A DNA stretch of 64,000 nucleotides from an uncultured Oscillospiraceae bacterium (GTDB lineage: Bacteria; Bacillota; Clostridia; Oscillospirales; Ruminococcaceae), in contig CAJFJV010000004.1 of NCBI GenBank assembly GCA_904384225.1, positions 23,021 through 87,020 on the forward strand, written 5' to 3'. The notes below the pieces were generated by a model, which was given only the letters and a program-made list of their open reading frames with translations, did no database searches and was not told the DNA's origin. A program made the position numbers and the translations under genes. Shown here in pieces: positions 1-9,001 of the stretch (its first letter is position 1; each line of letters begins with the position of its first letter).

Positions 1-994
1 TAACCGCCTCGCACTGCGTCGGGTTGACTTTCCCCGGCATAATGGAGGAACCCGGTTCATTTTCCGGGATATGGATTTCTCCCAAGCCATCGCGCGGTCC
101 GCTTGCAAGCCAGCGGACATCGTTTGCTATTTTCATCATATCAGCGGCCAACGCTTTCAATGCGCCGTGAGCAAATACAATTTCATCTTTTGATGTAAGT
201 GCATGGAATTTGTTTTCTGCTGTACGGAAATGCTTTCCCGTAATTTCAGAAACCGCCTCGGCTACTTTCACGTCAAACCCCTTTGGCGCATTCAGCCCCG
301 TTCCAACGGCCGTTCCACCGAGCGCAAGTTCCTTTAGTTCTTCCACTGCGATCAACAGCATTTTTTTATCCTTTTCCAAACTGCTTCTCCAGCCGCTGAT
401 CTCTTGGGAAAATTTAATCGGTGTTGCGTCTTGCAGGTGGGTACGCCCGCTTTTTACAATCCCTTCATTTTCTTCTTCCAAACGTTTAAAGGTCGCAATC
501 AGGGTATCTACAGCAGGTATCAGCTTATCTTCGATCGCAATAACTGCAGAAATATGCATTGCTGTAGGGAACGTATCGTTAGAAGATTGACTCATATTGA
601 TGTCATCGTTAGGGTGAAGCAGCTTCTTCCCGGCTATTTCATTGCCGCGGTTTGCAATCACCTCGTTCGCATTCATATTAGACTGCGTGCCGCTTCCCGT
701 CTGCCATACGACAAGTGGAAAGTGTCCGTTTAACGCACCGCTCATCACTTCATCGCATGCTGTGGAAATTGCAGCCAATTTCTCTTCTGTCATTTTTTCT
801 GGCTTTAGCGCATGATTTGCAATTGCCGCCGCTTTTTTCAAGATGCCAAACGCGTGCGTAATTTCACGGGGCATGGTCTCAATCCCAACGCCGATCAAAA
901 AATTTTCATGGCTTCGCTGCGTCTGCGCAGCCCAGTACTTGTCTGCCGGGACTTTTACTTCTCCCATGGAATCATGTTCAATACGATATTCCAT
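1..994 (-). CDS. fumC: Fumarate hydratase class II, 3' end cut by window edge
   Basis: Fumarase interconverts fumarate and L-malate in the cytoplasm. About 331 of the usual ~460 residues are present. Visible family motifs are the [10 protein letters not shown] substrate-binding segment, a SQSSNDTFP segment, and the lyase signature [11 protein letters not shown] followed by TQCEA near the cut end. TQCEA after the signature favours fumarase over aspartate ammonia-lyase, which usually has VIPE there. The start ATG at 994 follows AAAAGAGGTAAGG. The gene lies 110 bp downstream of a malate/lactate-type dehydrogenase on the same strand, so the two probably form an operon that runs malate to fumarate (reductive branch) or the reverse. 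The active-site C-terminal domain is outside the window. Confidence 0.93.
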   Translation of the reverse strand, partial: MEYRIEHDSMGEVKVPADKYWAAQTQRSHENFLIGVGIETMPREITHAFGILKKAAAIANHALKPEKMTEEKLAAISTACDEVMSGALNGHFPLVVWQTGSGTQSNMNANEVIANRGNEIAGKKLLHPNDDINMSQSSNDTFPTAMHISAVIAIEDKLIPAVDTLIATFKRLEEENEGIVKSGRTHLQDATPIKFSQEISGWRSSLEKDKKMLLIAVEELKELALGGTAVGTGLNAPKGFDVKVAEAVSEITGKHFRTAENKFHALTSKDEIVFAHGALKALAADMMKIANDVRWLASGPRDGLGEIHIPENEPGSSIMPGKVNPTQCEAV

Positions 995-1104
995 TTTCCT
1001 TACCTCTTTTCTTACCAATATGCGGGAATTTCCTGCAAACAAACGGACGCGAACGACCAGAGGGACGCTCCCGCCTCCCCTATCGTTCGCTCCGTATTTT
1101 TTCA

Positions 1105-2049
1105 TCAAATTGTCAGATTGCGGATGACATCCTTTAAGCTGTTGGCGCTCTTTTGTAAAAGGGCAGTCTCTTCATCCGTAAGCGGGGAAAGGATTTTTCC
1201 GCGCAGCCCCTCATGTCCCACGATATTAAGCGTGCTCAGACATACATCGTCAATGCCGTATTCGCCGTGCATCATAGCAGAGACCGTCATTGTCGTATCG
1301 ATCCCGCTGAACAGGCATTTACAGATATGACATACTGAAATGGCCACCGCATAAAACGTTGCGCCTTTGCGCTCGATGATTCTTCCGCCGGACTTACGGA
1401 TATAGGTTTCAATCTCCGCATGGTCAAGCGGCGGATAAAGGCCTTGCTTATTCGAGATGGAATTCTGGTATTCATCAATCGGAATGTTTGAGATATTGGC
1501 CAAAGACCACGGCACAAAAGAACTATCGCCATGTTCGCCGAAAACATATGCATGTACGTTCTGCTGGCTGATAGCGTAATACTCAGATAGTCTTGAACGG
1601 AGGCGCGCAGTATCTAAAATCGTACCGGAGCCTATAATCTTGTTTTCCGGCAGGCCGGATACCTTGTTGAAAACGTAAGTAAGAATATCAACCGGATTGC
1701 TTACAATAATATATGTAGCGTCCGGCGCATGACGGGTCACTTCAGGAATAATTTTCTTGGTAATATTGACATTGGTCTGTGCAAGATCCAAGCGAGACTG
1801 ACCCGGCTTACGCGCAATGCCGGAGGTGACAATCACAATATCAGACCCTGCGGCGTCACGATAGCTTCCCGCATAGATGGAAACCGGCGCGCAAAACGGC
1901 GTTCCCTGTCGGATATCCAAAGCTTCGCCCAACGCCTTCTCCTCATTGATATCAATCATCACGATTTCAGATGCAATGCCAGTAACCGCCATAGTGTAGG
2001 CAATCGTGGAGCCGACACTTCCTGTTCCGATAATGGTAACCTTATTCAT
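1105..2049 (-). CDS. L-lactate/malate dehydrogenase family (LDH fold, malate-type specificity residue)
   Basis: NAD-dependent 2-hydroxyacid dehydrogenase of about 314 residues. An N-terminal Rossmann motif GTGSVGS (residues 8-14), catalytic Arg149 in LDTARLR and catalytic His173 in GEHGDS are all visible. Overall similarity is to L-lactate dehydrogenase, including GEHGD rather than the GGHGD common in malate dehydrogenase. In the mobile loop, however, the segment [13 protein letters not shown] has Arg80 where lactate dehydrogenases carry Gln102 (classical numbering); Arg at this place is the textbook determinant for malate/oxaloacetate. With fumC next, I favour malate dehydrogenase, but lactate or a branched 2-hydroxyacid cannot be excluded. 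ATG 2049 follows AGGAAAGG by 10 nt; an upstream in-frame GTG at 2055 is an alternative start. Confidence 0.85.
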   Translation of the reverse strand: MNKVTIIGTGSVGSTIAYTMAVTGIASEIVMIDINEEKALGEALDIRQGTPFCAPVSIYAGSYRDAAGSDIVIVTSGIARKPGQSRLDLAQTNVNITKKIIPEVTRHAPDATYIIVSNPVDILTYVFNKVSGLPENKIIGSGTILDTARLRSRLSEYYAISQQNVHAYVFGEHGDSSFVPWSLANISNIPIDEYQNSISNKQGLYPPLDHAEIETYIRKSGGRIIERKGATFYAVAISVCHICKCLFSGIDTTMTVSAMMHGEYGIDDVCLSTLNIVGHEGLRGKILSPLTDEETALLQKSANSLKDVIRNLTI

Positions 2050-2128
2050 GTGCACTCTACCTTTCCTAATTGTTAGCCCTATTGATCTGATAATATTTTA
2101 TCAAAAAAAGTGCGGCGGTTCAATATAA

Positions 2129-2166
2129 AAGAAGTATATCGATATTCTGTTATCGATATACTTCTT
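2129..2166. promoter_or_regulatory. 38-nt inverted repeat with two TATCGATA boxes upstream of the dehydrogenase gene
   Basis: Two 16-base arms (2129-2144 and 2151-2166) are exact reverse complements around TTCTGT. Each arm contains TATCGATA, itself a palindrome, with centres 14 bp apart. It lies 80-117 bp upstream of the dehydrogenase start and downstream of the LysR gene. On the plus strand it is followed by a weakly T-rich stretch; on the minus strand, the direction of both flanking genes, no clear T-run follows. It could be an operator for the LysR protein or a terminator; the sequence alone does not decide. Confidence 0.55.
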
Positions 2167-2376
2167 CTTTCTTTTTCCGCATCAAAACAGCTGCTGTTTC
2201 AAACATCCTCCGCAAAAGCCAACAGAGAATAAAGGAAAGCTCCGCTATGGAATTCCTGACTTTAATAAATATTCCATTGAAAATACAGTACTGCACACTA
2301 CATTTTTTCATTTTTTTTGACAAATCAAATTTCAATATATAAAGCTTAGAAAGTGTCATATAAAAAACAATATAGT

Positions 2377-3282
2377 TTAATATAAAAAAACAACAGCATT
2401 TTTTGCCGCATAAAGCGTATCAATAAACTGCAACGAGAGCTCTGTCAATTTCCCCTCTTTCGGATAAATCAACAAATCCGTATAGCGTACGGCATCGCTG
2501 TAGGTTTTCTGTATCAGCGGCGTCCCTTCATAAGTGCTTGCCAGTGCCGGCGGCACGAACATATACGCTTTTTCAATCCGACAAAGGAGTGCCTCTGTAT
2601 CCGCACAGCCATAAAGCCGCACTCCTGTTTTCTCTCGCTGTAACGTTTTATCTGCATTCCAAACTCCGCCTGTTTCCCTGCAAAGTTCCACACATTCTGC
2701 TAAACTGTCTTCCGTAATCGCGCCAAAAGAGGCAAGGGGATGGGAACGCGCCATAAGAAGAACGCAAGCGTATTCCCAAACCGGTTCAAAAGCAAGTTCT
2801 TTCTGCATCAGATAGTGTTCCACCTGATTCAGATTTGCCGACCTGCACCGTATCAACCCTATATCTGATCGTTCTTCTGTAACGCGCGAAATTACTTCAG
2901 CCATATCCGCCTCACGATAGGAAAGCCGTACTTCAGACGTGGAAAGGCTGTTGCAAAACCGTGCAAAGGCATCCATGATATATCCGCCGTAAGGTACTGC
3001 CAGATCAAAAGAGCGCAAATCCGCATCCCCAATATCACGCAAAGCCTCCATTTTATCAAGCTGTGCTAAAATTTTTTTCGCATACCCTAAAAATTCTGCT
3101 CCTTTTTTTGTCGGCAAAACGCCCTTTGACGTTCGTTCGAAGATCGTAATCCCCAGCGTATCTTCCAGTTCCCGGATCGCCTTACTCAGGTTCGGCTGCG
3201 CCATATACAGATTGTCGGCGGCTTGCGTAATCGAACGTGTTCTTTCTACCTCAACCGCATATTTAAGATGCAGCGTATTCAT
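2377..3282 (-). CDS. LysR-family transcriptional regulator
   Basis: About 301 residues. The N-terminal winged helix-turn-helix (roughly residues 1-60) shows the LysR pattern: a helix pair around SITQAADNLYMAQPNLSKAI, then LEDTLGITIFERTSKGVLPT. A long linker helix and a periplasmic-binding-like effector domain follow. ATG 3282 is chosen because AGGAGGG sits 5-7 nt upstream; the in-frame codon 7 residues earlier lacks a site. The gene precedes the dehydrogenase-fumarase pair on the same strand, with a large palindrome between them, so it may control that pair; LysR proteins more often sit divergent from their targets. The effector is unknown. Confidence 0.9.
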   Translation of the reverse strand: MNTLHLKYAVEVERTRSITQAADNLYMAQPNLSKAIRELEDTLGITIFERTSKGVLPTKKGAEFLGYAKKILAQLDKMEALRDIGDADLRSFDLAVPYGGYIMDAFARFCNSLSTSEVRLSYREADMAEVISRVTEERSDIGLIRCRSANLNQVEHYLMQKELAFEPVWEYACVLLMARSHPLASFGAITEDSLAECVELCRETGGVWNADKTLQREKTGVRLYGCADTEALLCRIEKAYMFVPPALASTYEGTPLIQKTYSDAVRYTDLLIYPKEGKLTELSLQFIDTLYAAKNAVVFLY

Positions 3283-3303
3283 CCGGATCCCTCCTGATAC
3301 CAT

Positions 3304-3893
3304 GATTTTCTATATTATATCGCGCCGCTGTTATTGCTGTCAACGCATTGGAGGAACCTTACTGCTATGAAAGACCGGACAGCTGCATTTCTATTCTGTA
3401 AACTTTCGTATACACATCCTCAAACCTGTTTTCCGGCTTTTTGATAAAAGCTGGATTCATTATTCCTAACTGTGTTCTGAACGGAGGGAACCACCGTATA
3501 TTAAACGCCGCAATATTCTTTTCCTTCTAAAAGCGCAAAAAGGCATCACGGATTTTGCCCCTTTCTATTTATAAATATACCCAAAACCTATTGAATAAAT
3601 GCTGTTAAGACAGCTACAGGAATTTAATAAAGCTGTCGCTCCCAGTACATAGAAAAACCCGATTTTCTTTTAAACTATATCACAGAGCCCTCGTCCCACT
3701 TCCCCACCCTGTCTCTAAGCGATTACTATTCTCAAAAGATACGCGCTGTTAAACTCTTGTAACCGGAGAGTATATAGGAGGGGTATAAACCCTTGGTAAA
3801 AAACAAAGGAGGCAATAAAAAAATCTGTTTGCCGTACCGACTGTTTTCCCGTTGCTCCGTCAATTTTTTCTTTTCCGATTAGGGCAGTACCGT
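3304..3893. other. Intergenic stretch with no recognisable gene
   Basis: About 590 bp between the LysR start and the IS remnant. A minus-strand open frame of 31 codons (3365-3460, ATG at 3460, product ending in YRIEMQLSGLS) has only a weak upstream AGGAAT and no recognised homology. The rest has scattered stops in all frames. It may be decayed sequence left by the neighbouring insertion sequence, but I see no second IS end. Confidence 0.4.
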
Positions 3894-4038
3894 TTATAGG
3901 ACGTATTTTGCAGAAGCGGATTGAAGCATACCAAAAAATATATGATGATACATCGCTTTTGGCACTTCTTTTGACATAGTAAAGCACCTCACTTGTTAGA
4001 CAGTGTAGTACACTATCTAACAAGTGAGGTGCTGTTCA
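3894..4038 (-). mobile_element. IS3-family left-end remnant with degenerate transposase start
   Basis: On the minus strand a TGAAC-GCACC terminus (outer base 4038) leads into a hairpin (3983-4033) whose 18-base arms are exact complements, then an ATG at 3977 that begins MSKEVPK and stops after 27 codons. The same arrangement, with matching terminus, hairpin size and a MPKGIPNKRY start, occurs at 63902-64000. This indicates the left end of a related IS3/IS150-type element whose body has been lost or scrambled. I found no right end before the LysR gene. The hairpin may also terminate esterase transcripts. Confidence 0.72.
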
Positions 4039-4064
4039 TATGCGGAAAACGCTTTATTCCTTTT

Positions 4065-4844
4065 TTATCCTTTTTCTATTGGAAGCCACTTTAATACGCT
4101 TTGGATTTTTTCATCCCAACAGCTCCACATATGATCGCCCGGCGACTCTTCATATGTCAGATCATATCCAAGCTTTTGCAAATGATCACGCATTCTGACA
4201 TTCTGTGCATAAAGAAAATCTTCTGTCCCGCACCACATATAAAGTTTCGGCAATATTTTTCCGGACTCTTTTAGCCGCTTTGATACGGCAAACAAATCGT
4301 TATCACTGCCCGGGACATCTTCCGCTTTTCCGAAAATCTGCCCCCAAATCGGCGCCTCATTGATCTGGCAGCACTCTGCTGCATCCAGACCGCCTGAAAG
4401 CGATGCAACCGCAGCAAATCGGTCGGGACAGCGCAGCCCAAGCTTAAAAGCACCGTATCCTCCCATAGACAAACCTGCCGCAAACGTATCTTCCCGCCGG
4501 TCCGACATGTTATGGAAGAAAGAACGGCATTTTTTCGGAAGTTCCTCCGAAATAAACGTCCAATAGCGATTTCCCTGCGCCATATCGGTATACCAGCCAA
4601 GATGGGTTGTCGGCATGACAACCGCAAGCCCCATATCACTTACATATCGTTCAATTGACGTACGTCTCTGCCAAATGGTATGGTCATCACTCATACCGTG
4701 CAGCAAATATAATGTAGGGTACGGCTTATCCGAGGCTACTCCCTCCATCCCAATCTGGCCAGCTGTTTGTTCCGGCAAAATTACATCCATTGACGTCGCC
4801 ATTCCAAGTACGTCGGAGAAAAAATTGACATGTAGCAGCGCCAT
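4065..4844 (-). CDS. Alpha/beta-hydrolase esterase (EstA/esterase D, CE1-like)
   Basis: A 259-residue cytoplasmic serine esterase. The nucleophile elbow is GLSMGG with Ser126; Asp209 in GTEDF and His238 in GDHMW complete the expected triad. LLHGMSDDHTIW near residue 47 forms the oxyanion region. The family includes tributyrin esterases and acetyl/feruloyl esterases that deacylate hemicellulose fragments. No signal peptide is seen. Start ATG 4844 follows AAGGGG at 9-10 nt; the longer reading frame upstream has no site. Its position next to a GH3 glycosidase on the same strand suggests a role in trimming acylated oligosaccharides. Substrate specificity is not readable. Confidence 0.85.
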   Translation of the reverse strand: MALLHVNFFSDVLGMATSMDVILPEQTAGQIGMEGVASDKPYPTLYLLHGMSDDHTIWQRRTSIERYVSDMGLAVVMPTTHLGWYTDMAQGNRYWTFISEELPKKCRSFFHNMSDRREDTFAAGLSMGGYGAFKLGLRCPDRFAAVASLSGGLDAAECCQINEAPIWGQIFGKAEDVPGSDNDLFAVSKRLKESGKILPKLYMWCGTEDFLYAQNVRMRDHLQKLGYDLTYEESPGDHMWSCWDEKIQSVLKWLPIEKG

Positions 4845-5230
4845 CTTCCAAATCCCCTTTCTTTGCATTCTTAGCTTAAAAATGTGCCGAAAGCGTTCAA
4901 ATAGAACAGCAACCGGCCCTTTGACCCTTTTCCCTATATGTTATTGCAATCCTAATAGATTAGACCCATCCGATAAAGCAAGTGTGTACCGACACAACAA
5001 AGCCGTTCTTTCCGTACTATAAAAGCCGTTGCGCGATGTGGCCTTAGGAACGAAGCCTGTACACGAAATACGATGCATCCCATATAAGCATATCCCCACC
5101 AAGACTCCTCGGCTTAAACTCCGATAAACGGTAAACTGTATTTCCTTAAAAGAAAGCACCTGTATAGGGCAGCCTTCTTCCTATCGATACGCCGATTCTA
5201 TGAAGGACGCTCTAAATATACTTGCCGCTC
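4845..5230. other. Intergenic stretch between GH3 and esterase genes, no feature recognised
   Basis: About 385 bp. I see no convincing ribosome binding site plus open frame, no strong hairpin with T-run and no repeat. It separates the GH3 gene from the esterase gene, so the two may be transcribed independently. Confidence 0.4.
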
Positions 5231-7810
5231 TTAAACAACGCAAAAATCTGCACGCAGCGGCAAATCTCCCGCATGGGGCCCAGCTAAAACAGAGAAGCTG
5301 CCTTTTTCCACTACCCAATGATACGTTGCATCCAATAACCTAAGCTCTTTAAATCCCAATTTAAAATGGACGGTTTTGGTTTCGCCAGCTTGCAGCTCCA
5401 CCCTTTCAAACCCCTTCAATTCTATAATTGGTCGAACGACCGACGTATAATGGTCGTCTACATAAATTTGAGCGACAGTAGCACCTGCACAAGAACCCGT
5501 ATTGGTGACATCAAGGCTAACCTCAATCTCTCCATCTGCGGGAATTTCCGAAGCTGATAACTTTATATTGTTAAACGCAAATGTCGTATAAGACAAACCA
5601 TATCCGAAGGGATAAAGCGGATTCCAATCCATTTCGACATATTTCCGTCCGCCTGCTGGTTTACGCGAATAATGGCAAGGGATCTGTCCAACGGAACGAG
5701 GGTAGCTCATCGTGAGATGTCCTGATGGATTGATATCGCCAAACAGGATCTGTGCCACTGCAAGGCCGCCCTTTTCCCCGTTGAAGCCAGCCTGCAAAAT
5801 TGCCGGTATATGCTGATCTTCCCATACGCAAGAAACAGGGCGCCCGGTATTCATCACAAGCACGACAGGTGTGCCTGTCTCATAAACCGCCTTCAAAAAG
5901 TCAAGCTGTTTTCCCGGCAGGTCAAGTGTTGTACGGTCAAAATTCTCACCCGATGTCTCGGTTGAATCGCCAAGCGCTACAATTGCCACGTCGCTTTCTT
6001 TTGCCAACTGGACGGCGCGGTCTATGGTCTCTTCGCCGTGGTCATACCCCAAAATAACACGGACACCACGTGCGTCATTGCGGAACTCCACACAGACATC
6101 GTATTTTTTCCCGCTTTGGAACGAAAACGGCACCATTTGATTGGCGTCCTTTTCCTCCCATCCGTCAATCAATAATTTGCCGTCAATATAAAGACGCATA
6201 CTGTCCGGACTTGAAAGGCCGATACGCCCTTCAAAATTTTTCGGGCTGCGCATGGTTCCTGTCCAACGGACACAAAACTGTTTAGAATCGACTGCATCAT
6301 CCGGCTTGTGGTAAATCCAGTTGAAATTAATTTCTTTATCAAGGCGTGTTAAAACCGGGTCGCCCGAAAAATCAGGCCCATTAAAATATTCCCCAGTAAA
6401 ACCATAATCAATTTCTTGGATTCCTGCCTCCGGACGCGGCTTTGCATTGATCCACCAGCGCTCAATTGGTTTTATCTCCGCACCAAGGATATTGCAGCCT
6501 TTATCATATACAACCTCAGTTTCCGGGGAAACCACTTCTTTAATTCCATCAAGAAGCGTATAGGCGTGATATTCCGGCTCCACACAATAATCGCCCATCA
6601 CCGGCGTGTTGGCATTGGGGCCTAAAACTGCAATTTTTCTAATCGTTTTGGAGAGCGGAAGCATTTGGTTTTCATTTTTCAAGAGAACCGCTGTTTTCTG
6701 CGCAATTTCGAGTGCCTTTGCCTGATGGGCCTTACAATGCACTACCTTTTTCTCCAGATTTTCATCGACATAAGGATTTTCAAACAGGCCAAGCATAAAC
6801 TTTACACGAAGCATGCGGGAAACAGAAGTATCCAGATCCTCCATTGTAATCCTGCCTTCATCTAAAAGTTCTTTCATAAGGCGCCGGTATTCTTCATGTG
6901 AGTAGTCTGCAAACTGAACGTCTACGCCGGCTTTTACTGCCTTACAAAGTGCCTCTTTGGGGGTCGCGGCAGAATGATGCGCGGTATGCTGCATAATAAT
7001 TGCCGTCATATCTGCGCGCACAAACCCCGGCATACCATATTTTCCGCGCAGCACATCAGTCAAGATTTCCCGGTCGGACACCACAGGGATCCCATCGATT
7101 GAGTTATAAGAACACATCGTGTTGGTTGCTTTTCCTTCAACAAAAGCTTCCTCAAATACTGGCATGCAGTAAGAAAAGACGTCATGCCGCCCCATTGTAG
7201 TAGGAGCACAGTTTAAGCCGCCAATCGGATTGCCATAGCCGGTATAATGCTTTAACTCCGACAAAACGGTATTATCTGCGGTCAGATCGTCCCCTTGTAA
7301 GCCTTTCACTACTGCTGCGCCAAGTTTTGAGGAAAGATACGTGTCTTCACCGTAAGTTTCCTCCGTCCTGCCCCAACGGGGGTCGCGCGCCAAATCAAGA
7401 ACAGGCGCAAACACCTCACAAATATTTTTAGCCCGCGTTTCTGTCGCAATAGCACGGCCCATGTCATAACACAGGCCGGGGTCAAACGCGCTTGAAAGCG
7501 TTAGCTGCTGAGGAAAAATTGTACAATCCGGGCGATGCAAACCATGAAGCGCTTCTTCATGGATAAAATACGGAATCCCAAGCCGGGTATGCTCTTTGGC
7601 GTAACGCTGCAGCGCGTTATACACTCTGGCGTCACCGCAACGTTTATTTAACTTTTCCCGACATTCACTCCGAAGCGGTTCCTCAATTTTTTCCCAATCA
7701 ATATGCATAATATCCTGATCCAGCTGATCCAACTTCTCATCTATGGTCATGCGGGACAAGAGATCCTGAACCCGTTCCTCAATCGAAGCATTTTTATCCT
7801 GATAAACCAT
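5231..7810 (-). CDS. GH3 beta-glycosidase with inserted PA14 domain
   Basis: An 859-residue enzyme that removes beta-linked glucose or xylose from oligosaccharide ends. The N-terminal GH3 barrel carries the nucleophile Asp267 in GFVRADMTAI. A second alpha/beta domain begins near residue 360 (QKTAVLLKNE) and is split by a PA14-like beta domain at roughly 425-560 (GFTGEYFN to MRLYIDGKLLIDGW). The domain resumes with IVALGDSTETSGENFDR, and a C-terminal fibronectin III-like domain ends the protein. This order matches the PA14-containing GH3 subgroup, in which PA14 often narrows the active site to small substrates. No signal peptide: cytoplasmic. ATG 7810 follows AGGAGG. Confidence 0.93.
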   Translation of the reverse strand: MVYQDKNASIEERVQDLLSRMTIDEKLDQLDQDIMHIDWEKIEEPLRSECREKLNKRCGDARVYNALQRYAKEHTRLGIPYFIHEEALHGLHRPDCTIFPQQLTLSSAFDPGLCYDMGRAIATETRAKNICEVFAPVLDLARDPRWGRTEETYGEDTYLSSKLGAAVVKGLQGDDLTADNTVLSELKHYTGYGNPIGGLNCAPTTMGRHDVFSYCMPVFEEAFVEGKATNTMCSYNSIDGIPVVSDREILTDVLRGKYGMPGFVRADMTAIIMQHTAHHSAATPKEALCKAVKAGVDVQFADYSHEEYRRLMKELLDEGRITMEDLDTSVSRMLRVKFMLGLFENPYVDENLEKKVVHCKAHQAKALEIAQKTAVLLKNENQMLPLSKTIRKIAVLGPNANTPVMGDYCVEPEYHAYTLLDGIKEVVSPETEVVYDKGCNILGAEIKPIERWWINAKPRPEAGIQEIDYGFTGEYFNGPDFSGDPVLTRLDKEINFNWIYHKPDDAVDSKQFCVRWTGTMRSPKNFEGRIGLSSPDSMRLYIDGKLLIDGWEEKDANQMVPFSFQSGKKYDVCVEFRNDARGVRVILGYDHGEETIDRAVQLAKESDVAIVALGDSTETSGENFDRTTLDLPGKQLDFLKAVYETGTPVVLVMNTGRPVSCVWEDQHIPAILQAGFNGEKGGLAVAQILFGDINPSGHLTMSYPRSVGQIPCHYSRKPAGGRKYVEMDWNPLYPFGYGLSYTTFAFNNIKLSASEIPADGEIEVSLDVTNTGSCAGATVAQIYVDDHYTSVVRPIIELKGFERVELQAGETKTVHFKLGFKELRLLDATYHWVVEKGSFSVLAGPHAGDLPLRADFCVV

Positions 7811-7851
7811 AGCTATCCTCCTGACCGATTAAGCAGAATTTTTCTGTTCAC

Positions 7852-7879
7852 AGTATACCATACACTTTGCCTTTTTCAA
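7852..7879 (-). promoter_or_regulatory. Promoter of GH3 gene (TTGAAA-16-TATACT)
   Basis: Minus-strand TTGAAA (7879-7874) and TATACT (7857-7852) are 16 nt apart and lie about 40 nt upstream of the GH3 start. Confidence 0.55.
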
Positions 7880-7951
7880 CCGTGCCGCCGCACTTTTTTT
7901 AAAAAATCAAAATAGCTGAATCATGTCAATATAGCAGATTTCACATTTCTG

Positions 7952-8386
7952 CTATACTTTTTTTAGAAGCTCGCGCAACGTCGTAACAGCTTCTAACACC
8001 CGAAGCTGTTCCTCTTCTGAAAGTGTTGACAGCCGTCCGGCCAGATGTGAAACAACCGTTTTTTGCATATTATCTAAAAAGTCTATCCCTTCCTGGCTCA
8101 AAGAAAGATAGACACGGCGTCTGTCTTTATCATCTGTCGTCCGAATCAAAAAGCCCCGCTCATATAGTGTGGAAAGCGCAACAGACAGCTGCGGACGGGA
8201 AACATCCATTTCTTGTGAAAGCGCCGAAAGCGTATATTTAGTATTGTTTCGCAGAAGAAGCAAAATTCGAAGATGCATTGCCGGGATCAAATCTGCCGCC
8301 AGCTTAAAAAAAGGCCTTGAAAGCTGCCGGTCAAATTCCGGTGTAAAGGAAAGGAGCGCCCCACAAAGTTGCTCTTGCCTGTTCAT
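7952..8386 (-). CDS. MarR-family transcriptional regulator
   Basis: A 144-residue winged-helix regulator. The core TLSALSQEMDVSRPQLSVALSTLYERGFLIRTTDDKDRRRVYLSLSQEG has the MarR helix-turn-helix and the DxRRR wing turn. The start ATG 8386 is preceded by GAAGGG about 13 nt upstream; the spacing is long, so the exact start is less certain. A consensus-like promoter and an 8+8 palindrome (8451-8469) lie just upstream, suggesting negative autoregulation. No transporter or other obvious target adjoins it; the GH3 gene is downstream on the same strand and a HEAT protein is divergent. The ligand is unknown. Confidence 0.9.
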   Translation of the reverse strand: MNRQEQLCGALLSFTPEFDRQLSRPFFKLAADLIPAMHLRILLLLRNNTKYTLSALSQEMDVSRPQLSVALSTLYERGFLIRTTDDKDRRRVYLSLSQEGIDFLDNMQKTVVSHLAGRLSTLSEEEQLRVLEAVTTLRELLKKV

Positions 8387-8450
8387 AAAAAATTCACTGC
8401 CCTTCTGTAAATTCGTCAAAGGTTTATGGTAAAATGAAAAACAATTTAGG

Positions 8451-8516
8451 TTTATTAACATTTAATAAATCTAATCTTATAAAAACAGTATAGCGGACTT
8501 TGCGCCGTTTTGTCAA
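8451..8516 (-). promoter_or_regulatory. marR promoter with overlapping palindromic operator
   Basis: Minus-strand TTGACA (8516-8511), 18-nt spacer, TATACT (8492-8487). Downstream, TTTATTAA-CAT-TTAATAAA at 8451-8469 is a perfect palindrome with 8-base arms placed just after the expected transcription start, the usual site for MarR autorepression. Confidence 0.6.
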
Positions 8517-8538
8517 CACTGGAAAGGGGAAAATGAAG

Positions 8539-8871
8539 ATGTCAAAACTCGAGAAAATTAAAGATGCTGTGGAAAAAAAGAAAATTAAAAAAGTTGCAAA
8601 ATTTACAGACGACGCTGATAGTGAAGTTCGTGCGGCTGCTTTTGAAGCCCTTGGCGAATTCCCAGGTGATGAATACGCTCTTGAAATTTGCCAGAATACG
8701 ATCCGCGACAATGATCCCGCAGTTCGTCTTGCCGTTGCCAAGGCTTTAAAGAAGATCGGCAACGATCATGTTGTAGAAGCATTGCGGCACCAAATGCTGC
8801 ATGAAACCGATGAAGCTCTTAAAAAAGCTTTTGAGGATGCTATGGATGCATGCAGGGAGCGTCGCTTCTAA
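8539..8871 (+). CDS. Small HEAT-repeat protein
   Basis: A 110-residue, highly charged helical protein. After a Lys/Glu-rich N-terminus it shows alpha-helical HEAT-type units: VKKVAKFTDDADSEVRAAA-like, then NTIRDNDPAVRLAVAKAL and HQMLHETDEALKKAFEDAM, each with the Asp/Arg spacing of HEAT/PBS-lyase repeats. Such proteins mediate protein contacts; no catalytic residues are evident. Two ATGs compete (8533, 8539); GGAAAGGGG is 9 nt from 8539 and only 3 from 8533. It is divergent from marR and followed by a strong terminator, so it is probably monocistronic. Function unknown. Confidence 0.75.
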   Translation: MSKLEKIKDAVEKKKIKKVAKFTDDADSEVRAAAFEALGEFPGDEYALEICQNTIRDNDPAVRLAVAKALKKIGNDHVVEALRHQMLHETDEALKKAFEDAMDACRERRF

Positions 8872-8907
8872 TTTTCACTTATTTCCTTCCATGATGAAAG
8901 AAACCAT

Positions 8908-8948
8908 AAAAAGGAAAGCAGGACTTTAATCGTCCTGCTTTCCTTTTT
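8908..8948 (+). terminator. Rho-independent terminator after HEAT protein gene
   Basis: Perfect 17-base arms 8908-8924 and 8932-8948, 7-nt loop, ending in a T-run. Confidence 0.9.
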
Positions 8949-9001
8949 ATGTATAACCAAAGAAAAAACGTGCAGACTATTTCCTGACAGGAGGAATGGT
9001 C

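Noticed and set aside
812..1330. 172-codon plus-strand frame at the fumC/dehydrogenase junction
   Set aside because: Overlaps two well-supported minus-strand genes and has no family features.
3715..4023. 102-codon minus-strand frame through the IS hairpin
   Set aside because: It starts inside the terminal hairpin; the family-like start is in another frame at 3977.
4941..5159. 72-codon minus-strand frame upstream of the esterase gene
   Set aside because: No ribosome binding site and no recognised motif.
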